Under the pieces are notes generated by a model, which saw only the letters and a program-made list of their open reading frames with translations, had not been told where the DNA came from and searched no databases. A stretch of 64,000 bases of DNA, taken from assembly GCA_003116975.1 (NCBI GenBank), contig BGKB01000015.1, forward strand, positions 744,001-808,000, given 5' to 3'. Made by a program: the position numbers and the translations under genes. This document shows positions 1 through 9,893 of the stretch, piece after piece. How positions within the stretch are numbered: the stretch's first letter is position 1; each line of letters starts with the position of its first letter. This DNA is from Aurantiochytrium sp. KH105. Lineage: Eukaryota > Sar > Bigyra > Thraustochytrida > Thraustochytriidae.

Positions 1-2509
1 CGAAGTGAACAATGGCCTGGCTTCCTGCCAGCTGAGGTGCACGCGAGATGGCCCCAAAGCTCCCACTGTACTGAGCGCAAAGCGAAAGCAGGCGCGCAAA
101 GACGCCATCCGGAAGGAAAAACTTGGTAAAGTCCAGAACACATGTCAGACCGGGGTCCATGTCCGCAATCTCTGCGACAAGATCAGCGTCGGTCGAGTTC
201 TTGAGCAGACTGCTCACCAGATAGAGAGGCTCGCCTTGGCGGCCTGATGTGAAAGCATCTTCCGGGAAATCCCAGTTTGACAGTAGCATGGCGCCGCGCA
301 TGAACTCCACGAGGTACTCGACTTCTTCATCGTCCCAGAGGAACCCGAGCAAGGCGCGTGAACCAATGCCCTTGTGACGCAGGAGCGCAAAGTCGTCCTC
401 AAGTTCGAGGTCGGAAAGCCGCTCGTCGTAGTAAATGTCTTGGACGTGGATCTCGTCCGCAATGACTCGGGCCAGCTTGTCCAAAAGCCACTGTGGGTTT
501 AGCACGACCTTGTCGTGCAGGGTATCGGTGGCACGCAGATGCACAAGCATACCAAGCTCGTGGAAAAACTTGAGCAGGTCGTCTGTCTGGTCGCCAGCAT
601 GGTACTTGGTCGCATATTCCTGCACTTTGGCAAAGGGAACGTGGTCGCAGTTCAATTTCATGAGATCATCCACGACCTTGAGCCAGCGCAGCGAGATCTT
701 TTGCGACACAGCCTCGAGCTTGGATGCCGCTTTTTCAACAGCAGCGCGCAGATCGGCAGCGCGGTTTGCTGCGGGACTCATGTTGTCAATAGGGAAAAAA
801 CTCAGGCGAGTCCCACTGTTTTTTACCAGTTTGATTCCGCGCAGCTTACGAAACAGGGACTGAAGAATTCGCTCGACGGCTTGCAGGCTGCTGGAAGCTT
901 GATCGTAATGCGTTGCGACCAAAAGAACAGGGGCTTTGGGCGCGTGCAGCTTGATCGAGTTGAGCCAAAAGCGCAGATACCCCAAAGCTTTGTTTTGCTC
1001 GGTGAGGAGTTCCTGCATGTCAAAGACGAGCATGAAGACGCCGCCCTCGCGCGTGAGGAAAATGTGGTGCAGCGCGTAGAAGACGTCCTGACCTGCATAG
1101 TCCCAGATCGTAAACTTGACCTTCTGGCCCGACTGCGTCTGGCCGGCCATGTCCTCGATCTCCGCATATTCGAACCGCTGCGCCATCTCGGCCTCGGGCA
1201 CCAGCTCCACCTGCACCTCTGCGACGAAGGGCCGCGCCGCGGCAGAAGAACGGCGACGCACGGCATTTGCAAGACCGCGAGACACGCGCCTGGGCAGCGA
1301 TTGTCGCTTCTTGCTCGCCGCTTGCTCCTGCGCGGCCATGCGCAGCGCCGCCACGCGATACGCCTGGCGTTCAAACCCGCTGTCGAATTCCTCTTCCCGC
1401 CACGACTCTGCATCGGTGCGCTTGAGCTCGACGCACACCGTCGAGAGGTGCTCCGCCACGGGCTTCATGCCCAGCAGCGAGCGCACCGTGGACGTCTTGC
1501 CGGCGGCGCCCTGGCCGACGACCATGAGCTTGCAGCGGCCCAGCTCCGCGGGGTCCCCGTTCGCCAGCGCCGCCTTGAGCGCCTCCTCCGCCGCCGCAGT
1601 CGTCGCGGGGCCGCCGAGCACGTCCTCGATGGGCCGCACGGCCTCCGTGCCGTCCAGCACGCGCGTCGAGGCGCCCGTCTCCGCGTCCCAGATGCGCACG
1701 CTCTCGTCCGAAGATCCGCTCACGATCTCCGACCCCAAGAGAGAGACCGACCACACCGGGAACGAGTGTCCTTGCAAGACGTCCAGCGCGTCTCCGCTGC
1801 GCGCGTCCCAGAGTCTGACCGTGTTGTCCCAGGACCCGCTCACGATGCGGTCTCCCTCGAGCGCGACAGAGTTCACCCAGAGAATGTGTCCTTCGAGGAC
1901 GCGGACGAGCTGGAAGGAAGGCACGGCGTAGACCCTCACCTTGTTGTCGCGGGACCCGCTCACCATGCGCTGCGCGTCGATCGCGACCGCGTTGACCTCG
2001 CCTGTCGCCTCCGTGAGGACGTGGCGTGGGCCGCCGCTGCCGCTGGCCCGGTCGAAGACGCGCACGGTCTTGTCTTCCAACCCGGCCACGAGCAGGTTCT
2101 CGTGGGCGGCAACGCTGTTGACCCCCGCCCCGGCGTCGATCCTCAAGGTCTCTCGGCCGCTGATCTTGTCCCAGACGCGGACGGTCTGGCCGGCCCCAGC
2201 GTCGCCGGAGATGATCTCGTTGCCGTCGAAGATGACGCTCCAGACATTGCCGGTGTGGCCCTGGAGGGCGTGCAGGACGGAGGCGGTGGCCAGGTCGATC
2301 AGGAAGAGGCCGCCGTAGGAAGTCCCCACGGCGGCGAGGTTGCCCTGCACGGCCACAGGGTAGGCCCCTTTGTTCTTGGGCGTCTTCATCTCCAAGACGA
2401 GGGCGCCGTCCTTCTTGCTCCATGCTCGCAAGTACCTATCGCTGCTGGCGGCCAGCACGAGGTCGGCGGACTGCGCGACGCCGTACACGCGGCCTTCGAT
2501 GCGGCCCAT
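1..2509 (-). CDS. ROCO-family protein: N-terminal WD40 propeller, Roc GTPase and COR domain (3' end outside window)
   Basis: An uninterrupted frame of 836 codons runs from the ATG at 2509 to the left edge, so the C-terminus is missing. Residues 1 to about 300 form around seven WD40 blades with repeated SGSxDxxVRxWD endings (for example SGSWDNTVRLWD and SGSSDESVRIWD). A Ras-like Roc domain follows. Its P-loop is VGQGAAGKTS with G332, G337 and K338, its switch II is DYAGQD (D470), and its base-specificity motif is THYD (D536). A COR domain starts near residue 545, with GDQTDDLLKFFHELG and the family signature VVLNPQWLLDK. Roc-COR proteins are dimerising GTPases, often with a kinase; LRRK2 is the best-known relative. 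No LRR or kinase is visible, but either could lie beyond the edge. The putative promoter is 2510-3100. Domain calls are firm; the physiological role is not inferable. Confidence 0.9.
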   Translation of the reverse strand, partial: MGRIEGRVYGVAQSADLVLAASSDRYLRAWSKKDGALVLEMKTPKNKGAYPVAVQGNLAAVGTSYGGLFLIDLATASVLHALQGHTGNVWSVIFDGNEIISGDAGAGQTVRVWDKISGRETLRIDAGAGVNSVAAHENLLVAGLEDKTVRVFDRASGSGGPRHVLTEATGEVNAVAIDAQRMVSGSRDNKVRVYAVPSFQLVRVLEGHILWVNSVALEGDRIVSGSWDNTVRLWDARSGDALDVLQGHSFPVWSVSLLGSEIVSGSSDESVRIWDAETGASTRVLDGTEAVRPIEDVLGGPATTAAAEEALKAALANGDPAELGRCKLMVVGQGAAGKTSTVRSLLGMKPVAEHLSTVCVELKRTDAESWREEEFDSGFERQAYRVAALRMAAQEQAASKKRQSLPRRVSRGLANAVRRRSSAAARPFVAEVQVELVPEAEMAQRFEYAEIEDMAGQTQSGQKVKFTIWDYAGQDVFYALHHIFLTREGGVFMLVFDMQELLTEQNKALGYLRFWLNSIKLHAPKAPVLLVATHYDQASSSLQAVERILQSLFRKLRGIKLVKNSGTRLSFFPIDNMSPAANRAADLRAAVEKAASKLEAVSQKISLRWLKVVDDLMKLNCDHVPFAKVQEYATKYHAGDQTDDLLKFFHELGMLVHLRATDTLHDKVVLNPQWLLDKLARVIADEIHVQDIYYDERLSDLELEDDFALLRHKGIGSRALLGFLWDDEEVEYLVEFMRGAMLLSNWDFPEDAFTSGRQGEPLYLVSSLLKNSTDADLVAEIADMDPGLTCVLDFTKFFLPDGVFARLLSLCAQYSGSFGAISRAPQLAGSQAIVHF

Positions 2510-3702
2510 GGCGGCAATGGCGAGGGGAGCGAGGGCGTGCGGGCGGGCGGGCAAGCGACGCGAGCGAGCGGGTGGGGGCGGAGAGGGGGCGAGAAAGCAG
2601 AGAGAGAGAGAGAGAGAGACTCGGGCGAGTGGAGGGAAAGAAGGGCGCGCTGGGAGAAAGAGCCTGGCTGGGCTGGCTGCTGATGCGAGTTGCGGCCTTG
2701 GCGCGTTCTCCGCAGGGGGCGCGCGCGGACGGAGCGTGTCGCGGCGGTGCCCACGCGCGAGGAGGGGAGAGAGAGGAAGGGGGTTGCTGGCTTGCGCCTT
2801 GCGGGTCTGCCTGCCTGCCTGCCTGCCGCGCCTTGCACGCAGGGGCGAAAGGGGTGTATTCGGTGTTTGGGCGAAGAAGACCAGCGTGTGCACACGCTGG
2901 CACGCGCGGACGGTGCACACGCGCTGTGCTGGCTCAGGCTGGCCTGACTGGCCTGGAGAAGTCCGCAGGTTGCGATCCGTCAATGATTATCAACGCGGCC
3001 AACAGAACTGCAAGCGAACAACTGTGCGATGTGGGAGATTCCGAAACAGTGATCCCACGCTTGACATGAACGAAGAGCATGTTGTCTGGAAATAAAGACT
3101 CCTGGTGAAAACGAGTCAAAAGGGGCACGCATCTCTCGCTCTGCCATTCTTCACAAATTTCTTCTTGAGATCACCAGCTTTGCTTGACATGAGTTTTTGC
3201 TACTCGCGGCGCAATTGCAACGTGTTTGTTGTATAAAATCCGTCAAGCATGCCAGCTTTCATGGGTAAACTTTTATTCAAAAGATTATCGCAGCCGGTCG
3301 TGCAATAAGCCAACGTCAGTTGTGCATTGATTCTAAGCGGCGTGCTGAAATTTGAGTTTTGCGAGCAAAGAGGACAGTAGAAAATCAAGGTAGTCGAAAG
3401 GGTCGCGTGCGACAAAGGGGAAAAGATTGGTGCAGCTTGCCTGCACCCAAATTTCAACCACTGAAACCTCCACAGAGGGAGGCAAATGCTTGATCATTAC
3501 AGCTTACTTCTCCTCGACAGGCACACATGTCATCTGCGCGAAAAAGCAGCATATCTGTTCTCAATTTTCCTTTACATGATTAGCTATACCACTCACATGA
3601 TGCGCAAGCTCGCAGGGGCGGCGAGTGAGAAGAGCGTGCGCAACGTAACGCAATGATTTTGAAAAAGTTGACGCGGTGGTTGCTGCAGGCCTCTTATCAC
3701 TT
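2510..3702. other. Intergenic: 5' region of the ROCO gene and 3' flank of the hydrolase gene
   Basis: No gene is supported here. The part next to 2509 is GC-rich with an (AG)n tract and a TGCC tetranucleotide run near 2808-2828. From about 3050 to 3700 the sequence becomes AT-richer, as expected for the 3' flank of the minus-strand hydrolase gene ending at 3703. Short open frames in this stretch look random. Confidence 0.6.
2599..2619. repeat. (AG)n microsatellite
   Basis: About ten AG dinucleotides in a row, 90 bp upstream of the ROCO start codon, so in its promoter or 5' UTR. Confidence 0.9.
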
Positions 3703-5523
3703 CTACTCGGCCCATTCGCGATTCGAGTCCTGACGTGACGTTCCAAAGACTCCGTTGTGGGCGACAGTGAGCCTCGCCCGGCCCATGGAGGCCAGGTCGC
3801 TGGCCGAGGTAATGCGCGTAATGGACCGCGGATCAAAGCCCTGGGCACGGCGCATGCCTGGACGCGCAGAGAAGTTTTCGAGGGCCATAGCGTTTCGCAC
3901 CAGCTCGACGAGAAAGTGCGTCTGCGAGTGCATCTCGATGACGGCCGAGATAAAGTTCGATGTGACCCTATCTCCCCAGGTGTCGCCAACGGGCATGAGC
4001 CCCTCATGCCATGCGCAATGGCCGCCCCGACGCGTGTGGGCTACAATGATTTTGCGGTTCGACTCGAGCTTGCCCCAGTCCACGTGCAGCGAGGATACGA
4101 CGGGGTCGTCCTCGGCATGAAGCAAGAGCGTGGGGACTTGGATCTTGTGCATCTCGTCAATGCTGCGCGTTGTATAATGTGCGGCATTCTGCACGCGCTC
4201 CATAACCGTGCCCGTGTCTGTGGTGAAGCCAGCAGGCCCAAAGCCAGTGTCATCCGGGATGGGTTCGGGCAGCATGGTTGAAAAGCGGTTGAAAAGCATC
4301 ATCGGATCGAGTTCGAGGAGAAGGTCGTTAAAGGCAGCCTTGTCCTTGATGCGCTTGTCATTGCGGACGTGGCGGCGCACACAGGTATGAGCCTGGCCGA
4401 GCAAAAACAAAGGGTAGGTGGTGTTCTCATTGGCCGTGACATCATTGACGGCTTGAACAAAGTCAAGGCAGGGACTCTGGCAAATGGCACTCACTAGCGG
4501 CGTCTTGTCAGCGCCGGCCTTTTGAAGATACCGGGTCAGGTAGTACGATCCCGCGGACCAAGCGACGGCCGTGATGGGGGCGCGTGGGCATTGGGTGTGC
4601 AAATGGTCAATGACAATTTTCAAGTCGCGAGACTCCTCGAACATGAAGCGCCAGTAACTCCAGACTACCACGCGCCAGCCCTTGCGCAAGCACACGCGCG
4701 CGAAGCGCTTAATGTACGGGATGTCCTTATTGTCGCCGAGTCCGTGGATGCAGAGGACAATGGGTGTCTGCCAGGTGGAACGCGCATTATCATCTTCGTC
4801 CGCGCCACCGAGCTCGGGGCCGAAGCCTGGCGCGGGGCCCGATGCGGCGCCACTCGGTTCGCCGGGTTCGCCCTCGGGCGGGTCCTCTGGGCCATGGTGC
4901 TCTTTGGCACCGGGAAGGATGGAGGAGGCGTCTCCAAAGTAGGCCCAGTCCAGGTACTGCTCGTTGGGCGGGTCGTGGCAGGGCAGCGTCTCCCGCCGGT
5001 ACTCGATGGGCTGCGCCCAGAGCCACTCTAGCGCAGAGAGGACGTAGCAGGTGACGGTCTGGGCGTGTCGATTGAAGAGCCAGAACACGGGCCAGAACTC
5101 GGTGGTGGTGATTTTGCTCTTTTCCACGAGGGTGGTGTTGTAGTACGTGCGGCGGAACCAGACGTGCGGCGTTTCGGCGACGTGGAAAAAGTAGATAAGC
5201 CCCCAGATGGTGGCAAAGAAGCTGGGAAAGGCTCGCTTGGCGCGAACGCCAAAGAGGCGGTTGGACAGGTAGGTGACGCCCAGCGCGCTGAGGAGCATGT
5301 TGCGCAGCGTCGAGCTCTTGAGCGCGAGCGCCAGACCGGCAAAGTACTTGCCGCTGCCTCTGACCTCCTCCTTGCTCTTGATGCTGACCCTCTGCCGCGG
5401 CGCAAACGTCCTCACCGCGGCCAGCAGCAGCGCCGCCGGCACCCCGTACTTGAGCAGCGCCTTGCGCAGGTCCTTGCGCGAGACGGCCTCGCGCGCGGCG
5501 CTCGAGAGCTCCGCGACCCCCAT
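3703..5523 (-). CDS. Alpha/beta hydrolase of the ABHD1/ABHD3/EMB8-like (AB-hydrolase 4) family
   Basis: A 606-aa protein. The ATG at 5523 is preferred over the longer in-frame extension because the extension is Arg/Gly/Gln low-complexity sequence. An N-terminal hydrophobic stretch (GVPAALLLAA) and a second hydrophobic region near residues 95-135 suggest membrane anchoring. The hydrolase core begins at LCIHGLGDNKD, the oxyanion-side HG motif. The predicted triad is Ser323 in AWSAG (the usual GxSxG with the first Gly replaced by Ala), Asp472/473 in HAEDDPVV, and His502 in GGHCAWHEG. Family members are ER-bound phospholipases or esterases acting on lipids. An acidic Pro/Gly-rich insert (roughly residues 200-240) precedes the core. 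Substrate is unknown. Confidence 0.88.
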   Translation of the reverse strand: MGVAELSSAAREAVSRKDLRKALLKYGVPAALLLAAVRTFAPRQRVSIKSKEEVRGSGKYFAGLALALKSSTLRNMLLSALGVTYLSNRLFGVRAKRAFPSFFATIWGLIYFFHVAETPHVWFRRTYYNTTLVEKSKITTTEFWPVFWLFNRHAQTVTCYVLSALEWLWAQPIEYRRETLPCHDPPNEQYLDWAYFGDASSILPGAKEHHGPEDPPEGEPGEPSGAASGPAPGFGPELGGADEDDNARSTWQTPIVLCIHGLGDNKDIPYIKRFARVCLRKGWRVVVWSYWRFMFEESRDLKIVIDHLHTQCPRAPITAVAWSAGSYYLTRYLQKAGADKTPLVSAICQSPCLDFVQAVNDVTANENTTYPLFLLGQAHTCVRRHVRNDKRIKDKAAFNDLLLELDPMMLFNRFSTMLPEPIPDDTGFGPAGFTTDTGTVMERVQNAAHYTTRSIDEMHKIQVPTLLLHAEDDPVVSSLHVDWGKLESNRKIIVAHTRRGGHCAWHEGLMPVGDTWGDRVTSNFISAVIEMHSQTHFLVELVRNAMALENFSARPGMRRAQGFDPRSITRITSASDLASMGRARLTVAHNGVFGTSRQDSNREWAE

Positions 5524-6660
5524 CCTCGCTCCCGCCTCCTCGCTCCCTGCCTCGCTCGCTCCCTGCCTGCCTGCCTGCCGGCCTGCCGCGCCTCGAGCTG
5601 CGTCGCGGCGCGTCGGGCCGGGTCCGCTCGGGTCGGTTCGGGGTCTGTGCAAAGAAAGGCCTCGCCTCGAGGTCTTCCTCTTTTGGCGTTGTGCACCTCA
5701 CCCTCTCACTGTCAGCTCAGCTGAGCTAGCACATCTCAACTCGACTCGACTCAACTCAACTCAACATAACTCATCGAATTCCCCGCCACCGCCGACCTGC
5801 CTCGCTTCCCCGCCCTCGCGGGCGGCTCCGCCGTCGGCCGAGTCCCGTCGTCGCGCCGAGTCTCCCGCCGTCGCGCGGGGTCAACTTGGCGCGGGCTCGG
5901 GTCCGTCACCGCATTTCAATTGCACTGCCTCCCTGGACACACCGCCTCGAACCAACGAACTCCCTGCTGCCACCGTCGCCGCCAGCGCTGTCTCGAGACC
6001 AGCAGCGCGGCAGCGGAGCGGCCAGCTGCTACCACCTCGCCGCGAGCAGCACTCCCGCACGCCCGCCGTCCGCTGCAGCTGACACCCGCTGCGCCGCGGC
6101 GTGCACCGGGCAGCGCAGGGTAAGTAAGGAGCAGGGCAGAGCCGCAGAATAGCAGCGGAGGTCCGTTCGCAACGCGCGACTGGAGCTGGAGAAAGCTGGC
6201 TCGCGGCGGCCTGGACGAGGCCGGGGAGGATGGAAATGGCAGCAGCCGCGGCAGAAATCGTGTGATCAGGGTGGATGCGATGCGGGCTGCAGCTGATTGA
6301 TGGAAGAATGGATGGTGCGTGGACAGCGTGGCGCATGAATGGAGAGGAGAGGAGAGCAGAGGAGAGGAGAGGGTGCGCTTGCTTGGGGTTTTGGGCGGCT
6401 GGGGCAGGAAAAGGAAGGTGCCTCTGATCCATCGTTCGGGTTAGGTTAGTGCTTGCGCCTGTCTCGGTGATCACTATGATGGGAGTCGAAACTGGTGAGG
6501 ATGGCGAATGACGAAACAAGCTATACATGCAGGGAGACCAAGCAAGAGAGACGGGGAACCAAACAAGTTGTCGTCAAAAAGCATTCTTGGAACTACAATC
6601 TTTCTTTCGCTTGCCATGACGGTTCATGCAAAGTTGGTGATCAACAAATCAGTCAATCAA
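5524..6660. other. Intergenic: promoter and 5' region of the hydrolase gene
   Basis: No credible gene. Next to the start codon are CCTGCCTGCC tetranucleotides (about 5560-5586), then a pentanucleotide tract (5734-5770), GC-rich sequence, and a GAGAG-rich run near 6338-6372. The right part, 6450-6660, is AT-richer and is probably the 3' flank of the membrane-protein gene ending at 6661. Confidence 0.55.
5734..5770. repeat. (CTCAA/CTCGA)n pentanucleotide tract
   Basis: Tandem CTCAA and CTCGA pentamers lie about 210-250 bp upstream of the hydrolase ATG. Probably promoter or 5' UTR sequence. Confidence 0.8.
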
Positions 6661-8850
6661 TCACATTGATAGCTTAGGACTAACCTGAGTCTGCGAGACG
6701 TGAAGCGCCTCTTCCGGGTCCTGCTGACCTTCAAGCGAGTTGCGGTGCGAGACGGAATTGTCTCCGCACGCAAGACACGGATTCTCGTATCGCGTGCCGC
6801 CGACGGTAGTCCAAAGCAGCTTGTGACGATTGTAAAAGAGATTGCCAGCATTGATGATGGCAAGCTTGCAAGAGCGCGGATTTACAACAACCATATCGGA
6901 ACAACGATAGTAGCTGGAATCCGGAAGATAGTCTCCAAACTTCCACGCGTGGTTTGAGGTGCGGCCCGTGCGCACAGCCTGAATGAGAGGGAGACGGTAG
7001 AGCCGAGCGGTCGAACGTCCACGGCACTCCATGGTCTGCATATCGAGCCAATCTGCCACGCGCTCATTGTACGCCTCGAGCAAGGCGAGCACATAATCTG
7101 CAGGAAGGTACAACTTGAGCGCAAAGGTGTTGATCCCTTTCGTCACCGAACGTGGAATTCCCAAGGTCTTGAGCCCGAGCGAAAAAGTGAGCACCAGCAC
7201 GACAGGGAGATCGAGCAAAAGAATGAAAATGCCTCCGAATGCCGCAAGCATTTGCTCGACAAATGCCAACGGGAGAAGCCAGAAGCGGAAAAGGCCGCCA
7301 TAAACGGCATAACGTACAGCGATCCGGCTTGTCGCAGGCGTCGCCAGACAGTAAGAGAGAAAGCTCGGTGGCGAGCCGGGCGCGGCCAGGTCAATCGCGT
7401 CGCCAAGAAATCGCTTGTTCACACCTTGCTGCCAGTGCAAAATGGGGCGAAAAACTGAACAATACTCCTCCACAGCACGACAGTCGCCGAGGATCTGCTT
7501 AAAGTGCTGCGCTTCCTTCGCCACATAGACCACGGGGCGAATCGAGGGCACTGCGGGAAAGTCCGAGTGACTGAAGCCATCGTATACGCCGGCGTACGCG
7601 CTCTGCATGAGACCCATGACGTTGAAAATGGCGCCAATGATCAGTACCATGTCCGAGCCGCAGATAGGCGCCAAGTAGGTCTCAGAAGAGTCGCGACCCG
7701 CGTTCAACTCTGCGTAGCGGTCTCTGAACGCGTAGTCAATTCCCAGCGTGCTCGAAACGTAGGGTCCGAGCTCGGATGCGGTGGCCAAGAGCGTAATGAT
7801 GACTCGTTTGACAGAAAGCGAGATGCTGGCGCGATAGTGGACGCGCAGCGTGAGGGACTCGTTCGCGTAGAACCGAGATATGGCACCTAGAATGATGGCA
7901 AATGGCGAAAGCCACTCCTCCGAGGCGATGCCGGCGACCACAATGCCAGCAATGAGAGCCACACTAGAGCTGTCACCTTCGCCACTGCCCTGATAGTCTC
8001 CGATGCCACACTCTTGGGCGACCCACGGCTTGCCAACGCCAAAGACGCCATAGTATGACGAAAGGATGAGAATCGAGATGGCGACAAAGGCGTCGACGTG
8101 AGAACTCTTATGCATCTCGCCGAGCCAGGCATCCCAAGACTTGTGAGCGACCTTGGGAAGGTCAGACACGACCACGCGAATAATGTAGCGCGGCTTTTTT
8201 TCTTCCCAATTGAGGTAAAAATAGAGCTTTTGGTACGCGGATGCGTACTCGGAGGCCTCGGAGGCCTCGTGCGGCTGCGCAACTGTCGCGCTTTTCACCA
8301 TGACTTGGTCGAGCTCCCAGACCATGACGTGGCGGTCTATTGACCGTCCAACCTCGAGCTCCATATAAAATACAGGTGCGTCGTCGCCGACGGCGTCCTT
8401 GGCATAGACGTAGAGTGCGAACGAGCGATCGGGCAAAAGGTTGATGAGGCTCGTGCCGATAAGCTCCTTGTGGAACTGAAAGTTCTCCCAATACGAATGT
8501 TCATTTTGTTTCCAAGGTGAGAGGAGCTCTTCGAGCTGATCACTTGATTTCCCTCGGCCCAGCGCATCCTCGATGCCAGCGTTCATGACGCGCAACGTGT
8601 AGTTTCTGTGCGAGATTTCACCATACGATGCGTGCGGCGCGAGGTTGCGCAAGAAGTTCTGCAGCCTCCAGGGTCGAGGTCTGTCCAAGACAACGTGCGG
8701 ATCTCCGTCCTCGAGCTTGCCGCGCGCCAGCGCGTCCATGTACCATCTGTTCAACCTTCCATAGTTTCGCACGTGCTTCCCTTGCTCCAGAAGCTTTTCC
8801 TCGACTTCGTGGGCAAAGTTGTCCACCTTGTGATACCTCGTGCGCGACAT
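6661..8850 (-). CDS. Unrecognised multi-pass membrane protein, 729 aa
   Basis: The start at 8850 is a true ATG and the frame is open for 729 codons without introns. The N-terminal 250 residues are soluble, with charged helices and a region rich in aromatic residues (roughly 110-240). Hydrophobic segments follow: near residue 260 (AFVAISILILSSYYGVFGVG), about 300 (VALIAGIVVAGIA), a weakly hydrophobic stretch about 350-370, one near 415 (MVLIIGAIFNVMGL), and two strong ones about 535-580 (LAAFGGIFILLLDLPVVLVL). The tail is soluble and has a CxxC pair (PCLACGD). I do not recognise the family. A transporter, a channel or a lipid-modifying enzyme are all possible. Confidence 0.75.
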   Translation of the reverse strand: MSRTRYHKVDNFAHEVEEKLLEQGKHVRNYGRLNRWYMDALARGKLEDGDPHVVLDRPRPWRLQNFLRNLAPHASYGEISHRNYTLRVMNAGIEDALGRGKSSDQLEELLSPWKQNEHSYWENFQFHKELIGTSLINLLPDRSFALYVYAKDAVGDDAPVFYMELEVGRSIDRHVMVWELDQVMVKSATVAQPHEASEASEYASAYQKLYFYLNWEEKKPRYIIRVVVSDLPKVAHKSWDAWLGEMHKSSHVDAFVAISILILSSYYGVFGVGKPWVAQECGIGDYQGSGEGDSSSVALIAGIVVAGIASEEWLSPFAIILGAISRFYANESLTLRVHYRASISLSVKRVIITLLATASELGPYVSSTLGIDYAFRDRYAELNAGRDSSETYLAPICGSDMVLIIGAIFNVMGLMQSAYAGVYDGFSHSDFPAVPSIRPVVYVAKEAQHFKQILGDCRAVEEYCSVFRPILHWQQGVNKRFLGDAIDLAAPGSPPSFLSYCLATPATSRIAVRYAVYGGLFRFWLLPLAFVEQMLAAFGGIFILLLDLPVVLVLTFSLGLKTLGIPRSVTKGINTFALKLYLPADYVLALLEAYNERVADWLDMQTMECRGRSTARLYRLPLIQAVRTGRTSNHAWKFGDYLPDSSYYRCSDMVVVNPRSCKLAIINAGNLFYNRHKLLWTTVGGTRYENPCLACGDNSVSHRNSLEGQQDPEEALHVSQTQVSPKLSM

Positions 8851-9539
8851 TGTCCTTGAGGCTTGTTGTTTCTGAGCTTATACGCTCGTCCTTGAGTTTG
8901 ACGTCACTTTCTCGGAGTGGAAGCGAGTTCGTTGCGCGCCGCTTGCTCGCTCGCTCCGCCTCGCAAACGCGAGCGTGAAGGCGAGTCCGCGTCTCCTGAC
9001 AGTGCTGGCGCTCGCCGTACCTTGCGTGTCTGCCTGTCGGCCTGTCGGCCCGCCCGGCAGGACAATCTGCCTGCCACGAGCCAGCCCAGCACGGGAACCC
9101 TTGTGGTGCACGCGCGCCAAGAAAACGCACAGCACGTGCACGATCGCTCGAGAGTGCACACCTTGAAGATTCGATATTTTTCGTACAAGCGAGCGAGTGA
9201 TTTCCAGCGAGCAGATTCGAGTTCGGGCGGCCGCCGCCTGTCTGTGACCAGCTTGGCGACGGGATGTATGACGTGGAGGTGCGCAGTGCAGGGTAGATGC
9301 ACGTGTCTGCAGAGTCCATCGCTGGCGTTATTATAGGCTTGTCTTGCACAAAACGCAGGTTCCAAGTTGATTGCAGCCATGCTCTGGTCTCAAAACTATA
9401 GTTAGGTACAGCCATCCTCTGTCTGTCTGAAAAAGTTGTGCTTGCTGCTTGGGAGTGAAAGAAAGGAAGAAAGAAAAATGTAGTAGCACAAACAAAAATT
9501 GCCAACCACGAAAAAAGAAAAAAATGAACAAGGTGACTT
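8851..9539. other. Intergenic: 5' region of the membrane-protein gene and 3' flank of the RetSat-like gene
   Basis: No gene supported. Near 9030-9060 there is again a CCTGCCTGTCGGCC-type tract upstream of a start codon. The segment 9440-9539 is A-rich on the plus strand. Confidence 0.5.
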
Positions 9540-9893
9540 TCTCCTAACGCGCGTCTAGAGCAGCAGGTCGCTAATGGCGAGCTTGATGACCCAAAGCGCA
9601 AATTGCAACGAGCCGCTGAGACCAACGATGCGAAAGGTTGTTAGAATGCCCGAAAGCTGCGCCAAAGGCTGGCCGCAGAGAAGAGTATCCTTACCCGTAA
9701 GCCAAAGGCCATCGATTCTCCTAACGCGCGTCTAGAGCAGCAGGTCGCTAATGGCGAGCTTGATGACCCAAAGCACAAATTGCAACGAGCCGCTGAGACC
9801 AACGATGCGAAAGGTTGTGAGAATGCCCGAAAGCTGCGCCAAAGGCTGGCCGCAGAGAAGAGTATCCTCACCCGTAAGCCAAAGGCCATCGAT
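9540..9893. repeat. 177-bp tandem duplication of the 3' end of the RetSat-like gene
   Basis: Two head-to-tail copies, 9540-9716 and 9717-9893, differ at only three of 177 positions by direct comparison. The upstream copy (9717-9893) carries the last 53 codons and the TAG stop of the gene. The downstream copy repeats the same sequence after that stop. The unit is 59 codons, so the second copy stays in frame and ends in its own TAG. Two of the three differences change an amino acid (Glu/Lys and Val/Ala). Confidence 0.95.

Noticed and set aside
515-2683. A 722-codon plus-strand frame
   Set aside because: It is antisense to the ROCO gene and open only because GC-rich coding DNA leaves the opposite phase free of stops. 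Its product is His/Arg/Leu-rich with no domain.
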